From contig FOZF01000001.1 of assembly GCA_900113425.1 (NCBI GenBank), forward strand, positions 1,466,358 to 1,530,357: DNA of 64,000 nucleotides, read 5' to 3'. Below the pieces are notes generated by a model. That model was not told the origin of the DNA, did no database searches, and saw nothing but the letters and a program-made list of their open reading frames with translations. Each line of letters starts with the position of its first letter. Position 1 is the stretch's first letter. This document shows positions 56,139 to 64,000 of this stretch, in pieces. Position numbers and translations under genes: made by a program. Source of the DNA: Stenotrophomonas maltophilia (GTDB lineage Bacteria; Pseudomonadota; Gammaproteobacteria; Xanthomonadales; Xanthomonadaceae).

Positions 56139-57161
56139 TCAGCGCAGGCGGTGCGCGGGTACGCCCTCGTGCGTCATCTTCACCGGCAGGATGCGGCCCT
56201 GAGCGTCGAAGTACAGTCGATCGATCGCGGTGACACGGGCATTGCGGTCGGTCTGGTCGAGCGGCCGGCGGTGGTAGACGATGTACCACGCGTCATCGCC
56301 GGGCGCGTGGATCAGGGAGTGGTGCCCGGCGCTGGTGGCGATGGCCGGGTCCTGTTGCAGGACGCGGCCGATGCGGGTGAACGGCCCGGTTGGCGCGTCG
56401 GCGATCGCATAGGCCACCGAGTAGTCCGGCTCGCCCCAGCCGCCTTCGGACCACATGAAGTAGTAACGACCGCCACGCTTGAACATCAGCGGACCTTCCA
56501 CGTACTCCGGCGCCGGCGTGATCTCCTTGAACAGCGTGCCGTCGTCCCAGGGCAGCAGGCCGCTGAAATCCGCCTTCAGGCGCACGATGTTGGCGTGCTT
56601 CCAGCCGCCATAGATCATGTACCAGGCGCCATCGTCATCCTTGAACACATACTGGTCGATCGGCTGCGCGCCATTGTGGAACGCGCCCACCAGTGGCTTG
56701 CCGAGCAGATCGCGGTAAGGCCCTTCGGGCTGGTCGGCCACGGCCACGCCGATGCCACCGGTCTCGCCGTCGTTCTGGATGTCATTGGCGGAAAAGAAGA
56801 AGTAGTAGCGCCCGTCGTTGGCCACCACCGAGGGTGCCCACAGCGCCTGCCTGGCCCAGGGAATGTTCTCGATGGACAGCACGCTGTCGTGCCGGCGCCA
56901 GTGCACCAGGTCGGGCGACGAAAAGGCATCGAAGGCAACCTGTTCTGCATAGGGTCGCGAGCGCGTGGGGAAGATCCAGTAGGTGCTGCCGAATACGGCC
57001 GCCTCCGGGTCCGCGTACCAGCCCGGCAGGATCGGATTGCCGGACATCACCGGTGCCTGGCTGTCACGCGCATCCGCGATGCCGACGCCAGTGGCTGCGA
57101 GCAGCACGGCCAGTGCGGCCACCCTCCCCCTTTCGCGCAGTCCCATCAGAGCCACTCCCAT
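56139..57161 (-). CDS. GH43 family glycoside hydrolase, secreted
   Basis: 340 residues with a signal peptide (AVLLAATGVGIADA). The five-blade propeller pattern is clear: NPILPGWYADPEAAVFGSTYWIFPT carries the catalytic base Asp, QYVFKDDDGAWYMIYGGW carries the pKa-modulating Asp region, and EYVEGPLMFKRGGRYYFMWSEGGW carries the catalytic acid Glu. Family members attack arabinan, xylan side chains or galactan. Specificity cannot be read by eye. ATG 57161 was chosen for the signal peptide; the frame is open upstream into the divergent VOC gene. It precedes the frmR operator by about 30 bases. Confidence 0.88.
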   Translation of the reverse strand: MGVALMGLRERGRVAALAVLLAATGVGIADARDSQAPVMSGNPILPGWYADPEAAVFGSTYWIFPTRSRPYAEQVAFDAFSSPDLVHWRRHDSVLSIENIPWARQALWAPSVVANDGRYYFFFSANDIQNDGETGGIGVAVADQPEGPYRDLLGKPLVGAFHNGAQPIDQYVFKDDDGAWYMIYGGWKHANIVRLKADFSGLLPWDDGTLFKEITPAPEYVEGPLMFKRGGRYYFMWSEGGWGEPDYSVAYAIADAPTGPFTRIGRVLQQDPAIATSAGHHSLIHAPGDDAWYIVYHRRPLDQTDRNARVTAIDRLYFDAQGRILPVKMTHEGVPAHRLR

Positions 57162-57291
57162 GCAGGTTCGATCGCTCGAGTCTAGAACGATCGCCGGCGC
57201 CTTTCCGCGACGCGCTGCCTCAAACCGCGCAGCCTCTTGATCGACGGGAATCATCGGCGCATGGTGCCTGGCACCACGCAGGACCCTGGCC

Positions 57292-57696
57292 ATGATCCCC
57301 TTCATCATCAATCTGGACGTTCCGGACCTCGCGGCCGCCGAGGCGTTCTACACACGCGCCTTCGGCCTCCATGCCGGGCGCCGTCTCGGCCCGGAGGTGC
57401 TGGAACTGCTGGGCGGCCCGACCCCGCTCTATCTGCTGCAGAACGAAGCGGGCAGCGCGGCTACCGTCGACGGTGACGTGCGGGATTACGAACGTCACTG
57501 GACGCCGCTGCACATCGACTGGATCGTGGAGGACCTCGACGCCGCGCTTGCCCGGGCGTTGGCGGCAGGCGCGGCGCTCGAGCAGGCGCCACGCGAGCGT
57601 TCATGGGGGCGCATCGCAGCACTGGCGGATCCGTTCGGACACGGCTTCTGCCTGATCCAGTTCACCGGCCCCGGCTACGACGCCCTGCTGGATTGA
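57292..57696 (+). CDS. VOC (glyoxalase/bleomycin resistance) family protein
   Basis: 134 residues, one pair of beta-alpha-beta-beta-beta modules. The N-terminal half is FIINLDVPDLAAAEAFYTRAFGLHAGRRL and the C-terminal half HIDWIVEDLDAALARALAAGA...GRIAALADPFGHGFCLIQF, the usual VOC pattern (L.V.D...A..FY, then ADPFGHGFCL). Function ranges from glyoxalase to dioxygenase, and no neighbour points to one. It diverges from the GH43 gene and is convergent with the SUKH-like gene. Confidence 0.88.
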   Translation: MIPFIINLDVPDLAAAEAFYTRAFGLHAGRRLGPEVLELLGGPTPLYLLQNEAGSAATVDGDVRDYERHWTPLHIDWIVEDLDAALARALAAGAALEQAPRERSWGRIAALADPFGHGFCLIQFTGPGYDALLD

Positions 57697-57727
57697 TCGG
57701 CGGAGTGCACCGGGCCCGCCGCCAGCA

Positions 57728-58396
57728 TCAGCGCACGTAGGCGAATGATTCGTCCAGCCGCTCGAATCCGATCAGCTGCTGCACCAGCGCCTGCGCCTGA
57801 TCCTCATCGATCTCTCCCTGCTCGATCTCTGCGCTGCGTGCGAACAGGGCCTCCAGCGCAGCGGCCTGGTCGTCCCGCAGCCACGCGCGATGCGAGCCCA
57901 GCCAGCGCTGGAGATTGTCGGCCAGGTCACCGTGCGACAACAGCGTGTAGGGTGCCTCGTAGTCCGCCACCGCCTCCACCATCTTGCGGAACAGGAAATC
58001 CTGGAGGTTGCGGGCCAGTACGTCAGCGCGATCATCGTCGTGCCACACCAGCACCACCGGCGGCTCGTCGCAGCCGGGCGCATTGGTCCAGAAGCAGTAG
58101 CTGTCACCAGCCCCCGTGCGGGCGAACGGCAGCAGCTGCAGATCCTCCCGCAACGGGTTGTAGTGATCCTCTGCGGTCAGCTCCTGCCAGGCGTCGAGCA
58201 GTTCGTCACGCTCAAGCGGCTCGTAATCCTGCGCGTACAGGAGAATCGGCGGTGCCGGTTGCAGCTCCGGAAGACGCACCTGCGCCCATTGCGGATGCGT
58301 CGCCCCCCAGCTCAGCCGGTCTGCCGCATCGAGCCGGTGGTAGAGAGCAGGAAAGGTCTGGCCGGTAGCCAGTTCGATCTCGGCAAGCGTATGCAT
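57728..58396 (-). CDS. SMI1/KNR4 (SUKH) family-like protein
   Basis: 222 residues, soluble, no signal. The pattern IELATGQTFPALYHRLDAADRLSW..., PPILLYAQDYEPLERDELLDAWQELTAEDHYNPL and DSYCFWTNAPGCDEPPVVLVWHDDDRADVLARNLQDFLFRKM resembles SUKH proteins: an N-terminal 'G..lP..y' region and a central acidic loop before the 'fe.Fl' helix. SUKH members often serve as immunity proteins to contact-dependent or polymorphic toxins. No toxin gene is next to it, so it may be a solitary immunity or a housekeeping member. Confidence 0.65.
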   Translation of the reverse strand: MHTLAEIELATGQTFPALYHRLDAADRLSWGATHPQWAQVRLPELQPAPPILLYAQDYEPLERDELLDAWQELTAEDHYNPLREDLQLLPFARTGAGDSYCFWTNAPGCDEPPVVLVWHDDDRADVLARNLQDFLFRKMVEAVADYEAPYTLLSHGDLADNLQRWLGSHRAWLRDDQAAALEALFARSAEIEQGEIDEDQAQALVQQLIGFERLDESFAYVR

Positions 58397-58462
58397 GAAC
58401 GTCCCTGTGGTTGGATCGGCACGTACTTTACCTCGCCAGGCAGCATCCGCGCAGGCATGGCT

Positions 58463-59347
58463 CTATTCGCGCAGCATGTCCACGAATGCGCGCAACGCCG
58501 ACGCCATCTGCCGTTGCCTGGGGTAATACAGCACGAAGCCGGGAAACGGTTCGCTCCAGTCCTGCAGTACCGCCACCATCCGCCCGGCTTCGATGTGCGG
58601 GCGCGCGGCATCCTCGAGCACATAGGCCAGGCCGAAGCCATCCAGCACCGCGCGCATGATGGTGGTCTGCTCGCTCAGCGTCAGGCGCCCACGCACGTCG
58701 ATTTCCAGCGACTGCCCGTCGCGGTCGAACTGCCACTTGTACAGGTGACCGCTGGCGAAGCGGAAGCGGATGCATTCGTGCTGCAGCAGGTCGCGGGGAT
58801 GCTGCGGCGCCGGGTGCTGGCGCAGATACTCGGGCGAGGCCACGATCATGCCGTGCAGGGACGGCCCCAGCGGCACGGCCACCATGTCCTCGGGCACGAA
58901 CTCATGCAGGCGCACGCCGGCATCGAAGCCTTCGGCGACGATGTCCACCAGCCCATCGTTCTCGGTCAGCTCCAGGCGCACATCGGGGTGCGCGCGCAGG
59001 AAGCGGGTCAGGCGTGGGCCGAGCTGGGTCGGCACTGCCGCGCGGGCCGCGTTGATGCGCAGCAGGCCGGTCGGGCTGTCCCTGAACTGGTTCATCTCCT
59101 CCAGCGCCTCGTGCACCTGGCCCAGCGCCGGCTGCAACCGGTCCAGCAGGCGCTGCCCGGCCTCGGTCAGGGCCACGCTGCGGGTAGTGCGATGGAACAG
59201 GCCCACCCCCAACCGCTCTTCCAGTGCCCGGATCGCATAGCTCACCGCCGAGGTCGACAGGGCCAGCTCGGCGCCGGCCCGGCGGAAGCTGCGGTGGCGG
59301 GCCACCGCCGCGAAGGCGGCCAGGTGGGTGAGATTGTCAGTGGCCAT
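58463..59347 (-). CDS. LysR-family transcriptional regulator
   Basis: 294 residues. The winged helix-turn-helix is at residues 5-64 (LTHLAAFAAVARHRSFRRAGAELALSTSAVSYAIRALEERLGVGLFHRTTRSVALTEAG), and a substrate-binding domain of about 200 residues follows. VNPTGxLRIN is seen as SPTGLLRINAARAAV, common in the CrgA-type branch. It diverges from the alcohol dehydrogenase at 59454, the likely target. Its effector cannot be inferred. Confidence 0.92.
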   Translation of the reverse strand: MATDNLTHLAAFAAVARHRSFRRAGAELALSTSAVSYAIRALEERLGVGLFHRTTRSVALTEAGQRLLDRLQPALGQVHEALEEMNQFRDSPTGLLRINAARAAVPTQLGPRLTRFLRAHPDVRLELTENDGLVDIVAEGFDAGVRLHEFVPEDMVAVPLGPSLHGMIVASPEYLRQHPAPQHPRDLLQHECIRFRFASGHLYKWQFDRDGQSLEIDVRGRLTLSEQTTIMRAVLDGFGLAYVLEDAARPHIEAGRMVAVLQDWSEPFPGFVLYYPRQRQMASALRAFVDMLRE

Positions 59348-59453
59348 GATTGTGCAGTCTACCTTGATGAATCATGCCGATATCCGCGCTTCGTGGGCGG
59401 GTATGAGGGGCGTATTGTAAAACGCCTTTCCACAAACCCCGCCAAGGATTCCC
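59348..59453. promoter_or_regulatory. LysR/alcohol dehydrogenase divergent control region
   Basis: 106 bases between the two start codons. TGAT-GA-ATCA at 59365-59374 is a perfect inverted repeat of the LysR T-N-A kind close to the regulator start. TATTGTAAAA at 59413-59422 holds a -10-like hexamer for the dehydrogenase. Confidence 0.5.
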
Positions 59454-60506
59454 ATGTCCCTCGCCCATGGTTATGCGGTGCGTACCAACACCGCCCCGCT
59501 CGAGCCCTTCACCTTCGAACGCCGCGCCGTCGGCGCCAACGATGTCCGCATCGAAGTGCTGTACAGCGGCATCTGCCACTCCGACCTGCACCAGGCCCGC
59601 GACGACTGGGGCGGCGCGGAGTACCCGATGGTTCCCGGCCACGAGATCATCGGCCGCGTGGTCGAAGTCGGACCGGCCGTCACCCGCCTCAGCGTCGGCG
59701 ATATCGCCGGCGTCGGCTGCATGGTTGATTCCTGCCGCCATTGCGATGCCTGCGACCACGACCTTGAGCAGTACTGCGAAAAGGGCCCGACCTATACCTA
59801 CAACAGCCGCGACCGCAACACCGGTGAGCTGACGATGGGCGGCTACTCCGACCACATCGTGGTCGAGCAGCGCTTCGTGGTGAAGGTCTCCGAGACGCTG
59901 GACCTGAAGGCCGCCGCGCCGCTGCTGTGCGCCGGCGTCACCACCTACTCGCCGCTGCGCCACTGGAAGGTCGGCCCCGGTCAGAAGGTGGGCGTGATCG
60001 GCCTGGGAGGCCTGGGCCACATGGGCGTGAAGTTTGCCAAGGCGATGGGCGCCACCGTGGTGATGATCACCACCACCCCGGAAAAGGGCGCCGACGCCAA
60101 GCGCCTGGGCGCGGACGAGGTGCTGGTCTCGCGCGATCCGGCGCAGATGAAGGCGCACGCCAACAGCTTCGACTTCCTGCTCAACACCGTGCCGGTCAGC
60201 CATGACACCAACCCGTACATGAGCCTGCTCAAGCGCGATGCCACCATGTGCCTGGTCGGCGTCATCACCGAGCTGGACCCGCCACTGATGGGCGCCAGCG
60301 TGATCTTCGGCCGCAAGCACGTCACCGGCTCGGCCATCGGCGGCATGGCCGAGACCCAGGAAATGATGGATTTCTGCGCCGAGCACAACATCGTCAGCGA
60401 CGTTGAAGTGATCGACATCAAGGATGTCAACCACGCGTGGGAGCGCATGGCGAAGAACGATGTGCGCTATCGCTTCGTGATCGACATGGCCAGCCTCAAA
60501 GCCTGA
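59454..60506 (+). CDS. NAD(P)-dependent zinc alcohol dehydrogenase (cinnamyl/YahK type)
   Basis: 350 residues. Catalytic zinc ligands lie in SGICHSDLHQARDDWG and PGHEIIG; the structural zinc site is CRHCDACDHDLEQYC; the nucleotide fold is GVIGLGGLGHMGVKFAKAMGATV. The branch matches E. coli YahK and cinnamyl alcohol dehydrogenases, which reduce many aldehydes with NADPH. It is transcribed away from a LysR regulator and ends at a strong terminator, so it is a single-gene unit, probably for aldehyde detoxification. Confidence 0.94.
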   Translation: MSLAHGYAVRTNTAPLEPFTFERRAVGANDVRIEVLYSGICHSDLHQARDDWGGAEYPMVPGHEIIGRVVEVGPAVTRLSVGDIAGVGCMVDSCRHCDACDHDLEQYCEKGPTYTYNSRDRNTGELTMGGYSDHIVVEQRFVVKVSETLDLKAAAPLLCAGVTTYSPLRHWKVGPGQKVGVIGLGGLGHMGVKFAKAMGATVVMITTTPEKGADAKRLGADEVLVSRDPAQMKAHANSFDFLLNTVPVSHDTNPYMSLLKRDATMCLVGVITELDPPLMGASVIFGRKHVTGSAIGGMAETQEMMDFCAEHNIVSDVEVIDIKDVNHAWERMAKNDVRYRFVIDMASLKA

Positions 60507-60525
60507 CGGTCTGGCTGATGGAATG

Positions 60526-60555
60526 AAAAACCCCGGCGTCGAGGCCGGGGTTTTT
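60526..60555. terminator. Rho-independent terminator
   Basis: AAAAACCCCGGC and GCCGGGGTTTTT flank a short GTCGAG loop and form a strong hairpin with A and T runs on its sides. Confidence 0.95.
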
Positions 60556-60568
60556 CTGCGCGCGAGGC

Positions 60569-60628
60569 CGCCGGGCATGGCCCGGCGCTGCCGGAGCCAT
60601 GGCGGGTAGCGCCGGGCCATGCCCGGCG
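60569..60628. repeat. SMAG inverted pair
   Basis: A tail-oriented unit (60569-60591, ending CTGC instead of CTAC) and a GTAG-headed unit (60606-60628), inverted to each other. They lie between the dehydrogenase terminator and the convergent gshA stop. Confidence 0.85.
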
Positions 60629-60635
60629 GGCGCAT

Positions 60636-62000
60636 TCAGTACGCGAACTCCCGGAACACCGGATCCACGTTGCCGTGCCAGCGACCATGGAACAGCGCCA
60701 GCTTGCGCTCGGCCGGAGTCAGGCCGGATTCGACGATCTCCTGCAGCACATCCAGGAACTTGCTCTCGTCCTGGCCATCGGCATTGCGCGCGGCGCGGCG
60801 CTTCAGGCCCTCCACGGAAATCTTCACTGCCTCGCGCGCCAGATCGCGCACCGTGCCATCGCGGAACGGCAGGTTCATCGCATGCTTCGGCACGCCGTCG
60901 CGCAGCACATGGCGCTCGGCCAGGGTGAAGTCACGCACCAGATCCCAGGCGGCATCCAGCGCGGTGTCGTCGTACAGCAGGCCGACCCAGAACGCCGGCA
61001 GAGCGCACAGGCGGCTCCACGGACCGCCATCGGCACCCCGCATTTCCAGATACTTCTTCAGGCGCACTTCCGGGAACGCCGTGGTCGTGTGGTCCGACCA
61101 GTCACGCAGGGTCGGCAACTCGCCCGGCAGCACCGGCAGCCGGCCCTGCATGAAGTCGCGGAAGCTCTGCCCGCTGGCATCGTGGTAGATGCCATCGCGG
61201 TAGGAGAAGTACATCGGCACGTCCAGCAGGTAATCGACGTAACGCTCATAGCCGAAGCCATCCTCGAACACGAAGTCGAGCATGCCGGTGCGGTCGGCGT
61301 CGGTGTCGGTCCAGATGTGCGATCGATAGCTCAGGTAGCCGTTCGGCTTGCCTTCGGCGAACGGCGAGTCGGCGAACAGCGCGGTGGCGATCGGCTGCAG
61401 CGCCAGCGAGACGCGGAACTTCTTCACCATGTCCGCTTCGCTGGCATAGTCCAGGTTGACCTGCACGGTGCAGGTGCGGGTCATCATGTCCAGGCCGAGC
61501 GAACCGACCTTGGGCATGTACGCGCGCATGATCCTGTAGCGGCCCTTCGGCATCCACGGCATCTCATCGCGCGTCCACTTCGGCTGGAAGCCCATGCCCA
61601 GGAAGCCCAGCTGGAGCTCGCCGGCCACCTGCGCCACTTCGTTCAGATGGGTACCGGTCTCCACGCAGGTCTGGTGGATGGTCTCCAGCGCCGCGCCGGA
61701 CAGTTCCAGCTGGCCGGCCGGTTCCAGCGTCACCGACGCGCCATCGCGCAGCAAGGCGATGGTGTTGCCGTTTTCCTGCACGGGTTCCCAGCCGAAACGG
61801 ACCAGGCCGTTGAGCAGGGCCTCGATGCCACGCTCGCCTTCAAAGGCCGGTGGTCGCAGGTCATCCAGGCGGAAGCCGAACTTCTCGTGCTCGGTGCCGA
61901 TGCGCCACTGCGCGCGGGGCTTTTCGCCGGAGGCGATCACCTCCACCAGCTGCGAGCGGTCGGTAATGGGCGTATCGGCGACGTGGCTGGGGCTCGACAA
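60636..62000 (-). CDS. gshA: Glutamate-cysteine ligase, plant/alphaproteobacterial type
   Basis: 454 residues. It makes gamma-glutamylcysteine, the first step of glutathione synthesis, in the cytosol. The GCS2-type core is clear: [53 protein letters not shown] and [20 protein letters not shown]. The family N-terminus maps to TTG 62000 ([22 protein letters not shown]); no ATG or GTG is near, and the next in-frame ATG lies 46 codons upstream in non-conserved sequence. A TTG start is therefore likely. Glutathione links this gene in function to the frmA/fghA operon in the window. Confidence 0.93.
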   Translation of the reverse strand: MSSPSHVADTPITDRSQLVEVIASGEKPRAQWRIGTEHEKFGFRLDDLRPPAFEGERGIEALLNGLVRFGWEPVQENGNTIALLRDGASVTLEPAGQLELSGAALETIHQTCVETGTHLNEVAQVAGELQLGFLGMGFQPKWTRDEMPWMPKGRYRIMRAYMPKVGSLGLDMMTRTCTVQVNLDYASEADMVKKFRVSLALQPIATALFADSPFAEGKPNGYLSYRSHIWTDTDADRTGMLDFVFEDGFGYERYVDYLLDVPMYFSYRDGIYHDASGQSFRDFMQGRLPVLPGELPTLRDWSDHTTTAFPEVRLKKYLEMRGADGGPWSRLCALPAFWVGLLYDDTALDAAWDLVRDFTLAERHVLRDGVPKHAMNLPFRDGTVRDLAREAVKISVEGLKRRAARNADGQDESKFLDVLQEIVESGLTPAERKLALFHGRWHGNVDPVFREFAY

Positions 62001-62152
62001 GGGGAAGACTCGCTGTACGGTGACGGGGGATGTGGGGCTGGGAGCCTTCCATCGCAAGGGCGCACTATAGCGTGGCGCCCCGTTGCAGCATGCGACGGAG
62101 ACGGGTTTCAGCATCCTATCGACGACCTCTTGACCCTCGTACACTGCAAGGC

Positions 62153-62857
62153 ATGACCCGTCATTCGCGCCATCCGGAACGACACAGGGCCGACCGCGTC
62201 GGCTGGCTGCGCGCCGCCGTGCTCGGTGCCAACGACGGCATCGTTTCAGTGGCAGGGCTGGTGGTCGGCGTTGCCGCCAGTGGCGCATCGGCCAGCACCC
62301 TGCTGGCCACCGGCCTGGCGGGCACGGTCGCGGGGGCGATGTCGATGGCCGCCGGCGAGTACGTCTCGGTGCAGACCCAGGCCGACACCGAAGGCGCCGA
62401 CCTGGCAATGGAGAAGCGCGAACTGCAGGACGATCCGCACAGCGAGCTGGAAGAGCTGGCCGCCATCTACCGCCATCGTGGCCTGGCCCCGGCGCTGGCG
62501 CGGCAGGTGGCCGAACAGCTCACGGCCCACGATGCCCTCGGTGCGCACGCTCGCGACGAACTGGGTATCACCGATACCCTGCGCGCCCGGCCGCTGCAGG
62601 CCGCGCTGGCCTCGGCCGCAGCCTTCACCTGTGGGGCGGCCCTGCCGGTGCTGACCGCACTGCTGGCACCGGCCGACTCGGTGGCAGCGGTGACCACCGC
62701 CAGCACCCTGCTGGGCCTGTGCGTGACCGGCGCGATGGCGGCCCGCGCTGGAGGTGCGCCCGCCCTGCGCGGCGCCCTGCGCGTCATGTTCTGGGGCGCA
62801 CTGGCAATGGCTGCGTCCGCCGGCGTCGGCCGGCTGCTGGGAGCCCACGTGACATGA
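62153..62857 (+). CDS. VIT1/CCC1 family divalent metal transporter
   Basis: 234 residues. Two N-terminal helices ([27 protein letters not shown], then [30 protein letters not shown]) carry the family's conserved Asp, Met and Glu residues. A cytosolic helical hairpin rich in Glu ([25 protein letters not shown]) corresponds to the metal-binding domain of VIT1. Three more helices follow. The family exports Fe2+ or Mn2+ from the cytosol. ATG 62153 begins the conserved N-terminus. Its stop overlaps the start of the AraC gene (ATGA), so both are co-translated. Confidence 0.92.
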   Translation: MTRHSRHPERHRADRVGWLRAAVLGANDGIVSVAGLVVGVAASGASASTLLATGLAGTVAGAMSMAAGEYVSVQTQADTEGADLAMEKRELQDDPHSELEELAAIYRHRGLAPALARQVAEQLTAHDALGAHARDELGITDTLRARPLQAALASAAAFTCGAALPVLTALLAPADSVAAVTTASTLLGLCVTGAMAARAGGAPALRGALRVMFWGALAMAASAGVGRLLGAHVT

Positions 62858-63678
62858 CCACGATGCTGCCCGCCGCAACGGCGCTGCTGGCCGAGATGTC
62901 TTCGCTGGCCGGTTGTGATCGCGCCGAGGGTTATGCCTGCATCACCGCACGGCGCGAGCATGGCGCCAGCTCGGTGGAGATTCCGCAACCGCAGTTCGCG
63001 ATCCTGCTGGAAGGACGCAAGCAGGTACGTACCGCACACCAGACGCTGGAGTTCGCGCCCGGCGACATCCTGCTGCTGACCCAGCGTTGCCGCATCGACG
63101 TGGTCAACCGTCCAGACCCGCGCAGCGGCCGTTACCTCAGCGCCATCGTGCCGCTGTGTGCGGAAGTGCTGGCCGCGGCGCGGACACTGTGGAACGAGGA
63201 ACTGCCCAGCGCCGGTCCGTCGATGGCGCGGTTGTCGCTGGCCGAACATGGCGCCGTGCTGCGCCGCTGGCGGCAATCGCTGCAGGATGGCCATTACAGC
63301 GACGCCCGGCTGGCCCTGGCCTCGATGGTGCTGACCCTGTGCCGGCAGGGCCACGGCAACCTGCTGCTGCCCACGGCACCGACACTGGGTGAGCAGATAC
63401 GGGATCGCGTCGCCGCTGAACCTGCGCGCGACTGGCAATCGCGTGATCTGGAGGAGCAGTTCGCACTGAGCGGCGCCACCCTGCGTCGTCGCCTGGCGGC
63501 CGAGCACACCAGCCTGCGCCAGCTGCTGACCGAGGCACGACTGGCCCACGCCATGCAGTTGCTGTACACCACCGACCTGCCACTGAAGACCGTGGCCGCA
63601 CGCGCGGGCTACCGTTCCGCGGCCAGTTTCAGCAAGCGCTTCGCCGAGCAGTACGGACTGGCTCCTACAGACATTTGA
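62854..63678 (+). CDS. AraC-family transcriptional regulator
   Basis: 274 residues. An N-terminal cupin-like ligand domain (PQFAILLEGRKQVRTAHQTLEFAPGDILLL) is followed by two helix-turn-helix motifs at the C-terminus: WQSRDLEEQFALSGATLRRRLAAEHTSLRQLLTEARLAHAMQLL and LPLKTVAARAGYRSAASFSKRFAEQYGLAP. The N-terminal AraC_N pattern is like that of stress or metal regulators. It overlaps the VIT gene by four bases, so it probably controls that transporter or is controlled with it. The inducing signal is unknown. Confidence 0.9.
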   Translation: MTTMLPAATALLAEMSSLAGCDRAEGYACITARREHGASSVEIPQPQFAILLEGRKQVRTAHQTLEFAPGDILLLTQRCRIDVVNRPDPRSGRYLSAIVPLCAEVLAAARTLWNEELPSAGPSMARLSLAEHGAVLRRWRQSLQDGHYSDARLALASMVLTLCRQGHGNLLLPTAPTLGEQIRDRVAAEPARDWQSRDLEEQFALSGATLRRRLAAEHTSLRQLLTEARLAHAMQLLYTTDLPLKTVAARAGYRSAASFSKRFAEQYGLAPTDI

Positions 63679-63778
63679 GGGGGTCAGGCAGGGCTGCGCC
63701 CTGCACCCGCAGAGGCAATTGCAAGAGCCGAAGCAACAGCAACAGCGTGCATTCCGTGGGAAGGCGAAGCACTGTGCG

Positions 63779-63900
63779 CCGCCTTCGACAGATTCCGGCG
63801 GCTGATCGAATGAAATCCCGGGGTCAGATCCGTTTTCCTGCGGAAACGGATCTGACCCCAAGAGCATTTCCGACAGATCGTGGAAAACTGTCGAAGGCGG
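63779..63900. repeat. 13-bp inverted repeat enclosing the long palindrome
   Basis: CCGCCTTCGACAG (63779-63791) and its exact inverse CTGTCGAAGGCGG (63888-63900) enclose the hairpin at 63820-63859, giving a nested stem-loop. Confidence 0.75.
63820..63859. repeat. Long palindrome GGGGTCAGATCCGTTT type
   Basis: A perfect 16-bp inverted repeat (GGGGTCAGATCCGTTT / AAACGGATCTGACCCC) with an 8-base loop. The 'ggatctgacccc' arm is a common intergenic repeat in Xanthomonadaceae. Confidence 0.85.
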
Positions 63901-63997
63901 GGTGGGTCCGGTTGCGGGGGCGTGAGCGCCATGGATGGCGCGACCGAGCCTACAGGGACGTATTTACGGCGTCCCCCGCAGCCGGACCCACCCCGCC
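63896..63997. repeat. Large inverted repeat at the right edge
   Basis: Arms of about 25 bases (starting GGCGGGGTGGGTCCGG, ending CCGGACCCACCCCGCC, with one mismatch) flank about 45 bases that hold their own small palindrome GCGCCATGGATGGCGC. Confidence 0.85.
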
Positions 63998-64000
63998 ATC

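Larger units (their letters stand above)
63679..64000. other. 322-base intergenic end of the window, filled with palindromes
   Basis: No gene is supported here. After the AraC stop the sequence consists of three overlapping or nested inverted repeats, listed separately. They belong to the intergenic palindrome types common in Stenotrophomonas and Xanthomonas rather than to the SMAG type. Confidence 0.7.

Overview
The window is high-GC chromosomal DNA from a member of the Xanthomonadaceae, almost certainly Stenotrophomonas of the S. maltophilia group. The main reason is the many GTAG-headed palindromes of the form GTAGCGCCGGGC-ATG-CCCGGCG, which match the SMAG/REP elements described for that species. 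The gene order pcm-tolC-(permease)-waaA/lpxL and the many TonB-dependent receptors and OprO/P-type porins fit the same group. No rRNA, tRNA, CRISPR array, IS element or prophage was recognised.

Layout. 1-8.3 kb is cell-envelope DNA: the 3' end of a pcm-like methyltransferase, tolC, an APC-type permease, waaA and lpxL diverging from one short promoter region, then a family 4 glycosyltransferase overlapping an O-antigen-ligase/polymerase gene. 8.3-15.6 kb looks like a glycan or glycoprotein scavenging locus: a TonB receptor diverging from a GH92 mannosidase and a secreted zincin-like protein, with a clear promoter and paired operator-like half-sites between them. 15.7-23.8 kb is C4-dicarboxylate metabolism: malic enzyme, DctA, an OprO/P-type porin and a hybrid sensor kinase. 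24.0-26.4 kb is visibly poorer in GC and holds a small Cys-containing secreted protein, a probable lipoprotein and a GT60-type GlcNAc-transferase. This probable acquired block separates the hybrid kinase from a LuxR-type response regulator (26.5-27.1 kb) of the class that normally partners such kinases.

27.2-33.9 kb reads as a citrate or tricarboxylate module: TctD/TctE-like two-component genes and a periplasmic binding protein on the minus strand, diverging from a porin, a CitMHS transporter and a short-chain dehydrogenase. 34.1-45.6 kb holds a second TonB receptor, a DUF1704 metallopeptidase-like protein, rsgA, an aminotransferase/SGNH hydrolase/methyltransferase operon, a 0.75-kb tandem SMAG array, a polysaccharide deacetylase, a glutaredoxin-rhodanese fusion, a DUF924 protein and AMP nucleosidase. 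45.8-53.5 kb holds two translationally coupled amidohydrolase paralogues (the second lacks the metal motif), a DsbA-like isomerase, a DegV protein, a small unknown protein, an alpha/beta hydrolase and a GGDEF cyclase.

53.7-56.1 kb is the formaldehyde detoxification operon frmR-frmA-fghA with its operator. The rest holds a GH43 hydrolase, a VOC protein, a SUKH-like protein, a LysR/alcohol dehydrogenase divergent pair, gshA (apparently with a TTG start), a VIT-family transporter coupled to an AraC regulator, and a final 0.3 kb of nested intergenic palindromes.

The best candidates for something less described are the flush-ended SMAG tandem array, the GT60 island, the amidohydrolase pair with an apparently metal-less partner, and the nested palindrome cluster at the right edge. 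All assignments come from reading the sequence and motifs by eye; no database search was run.
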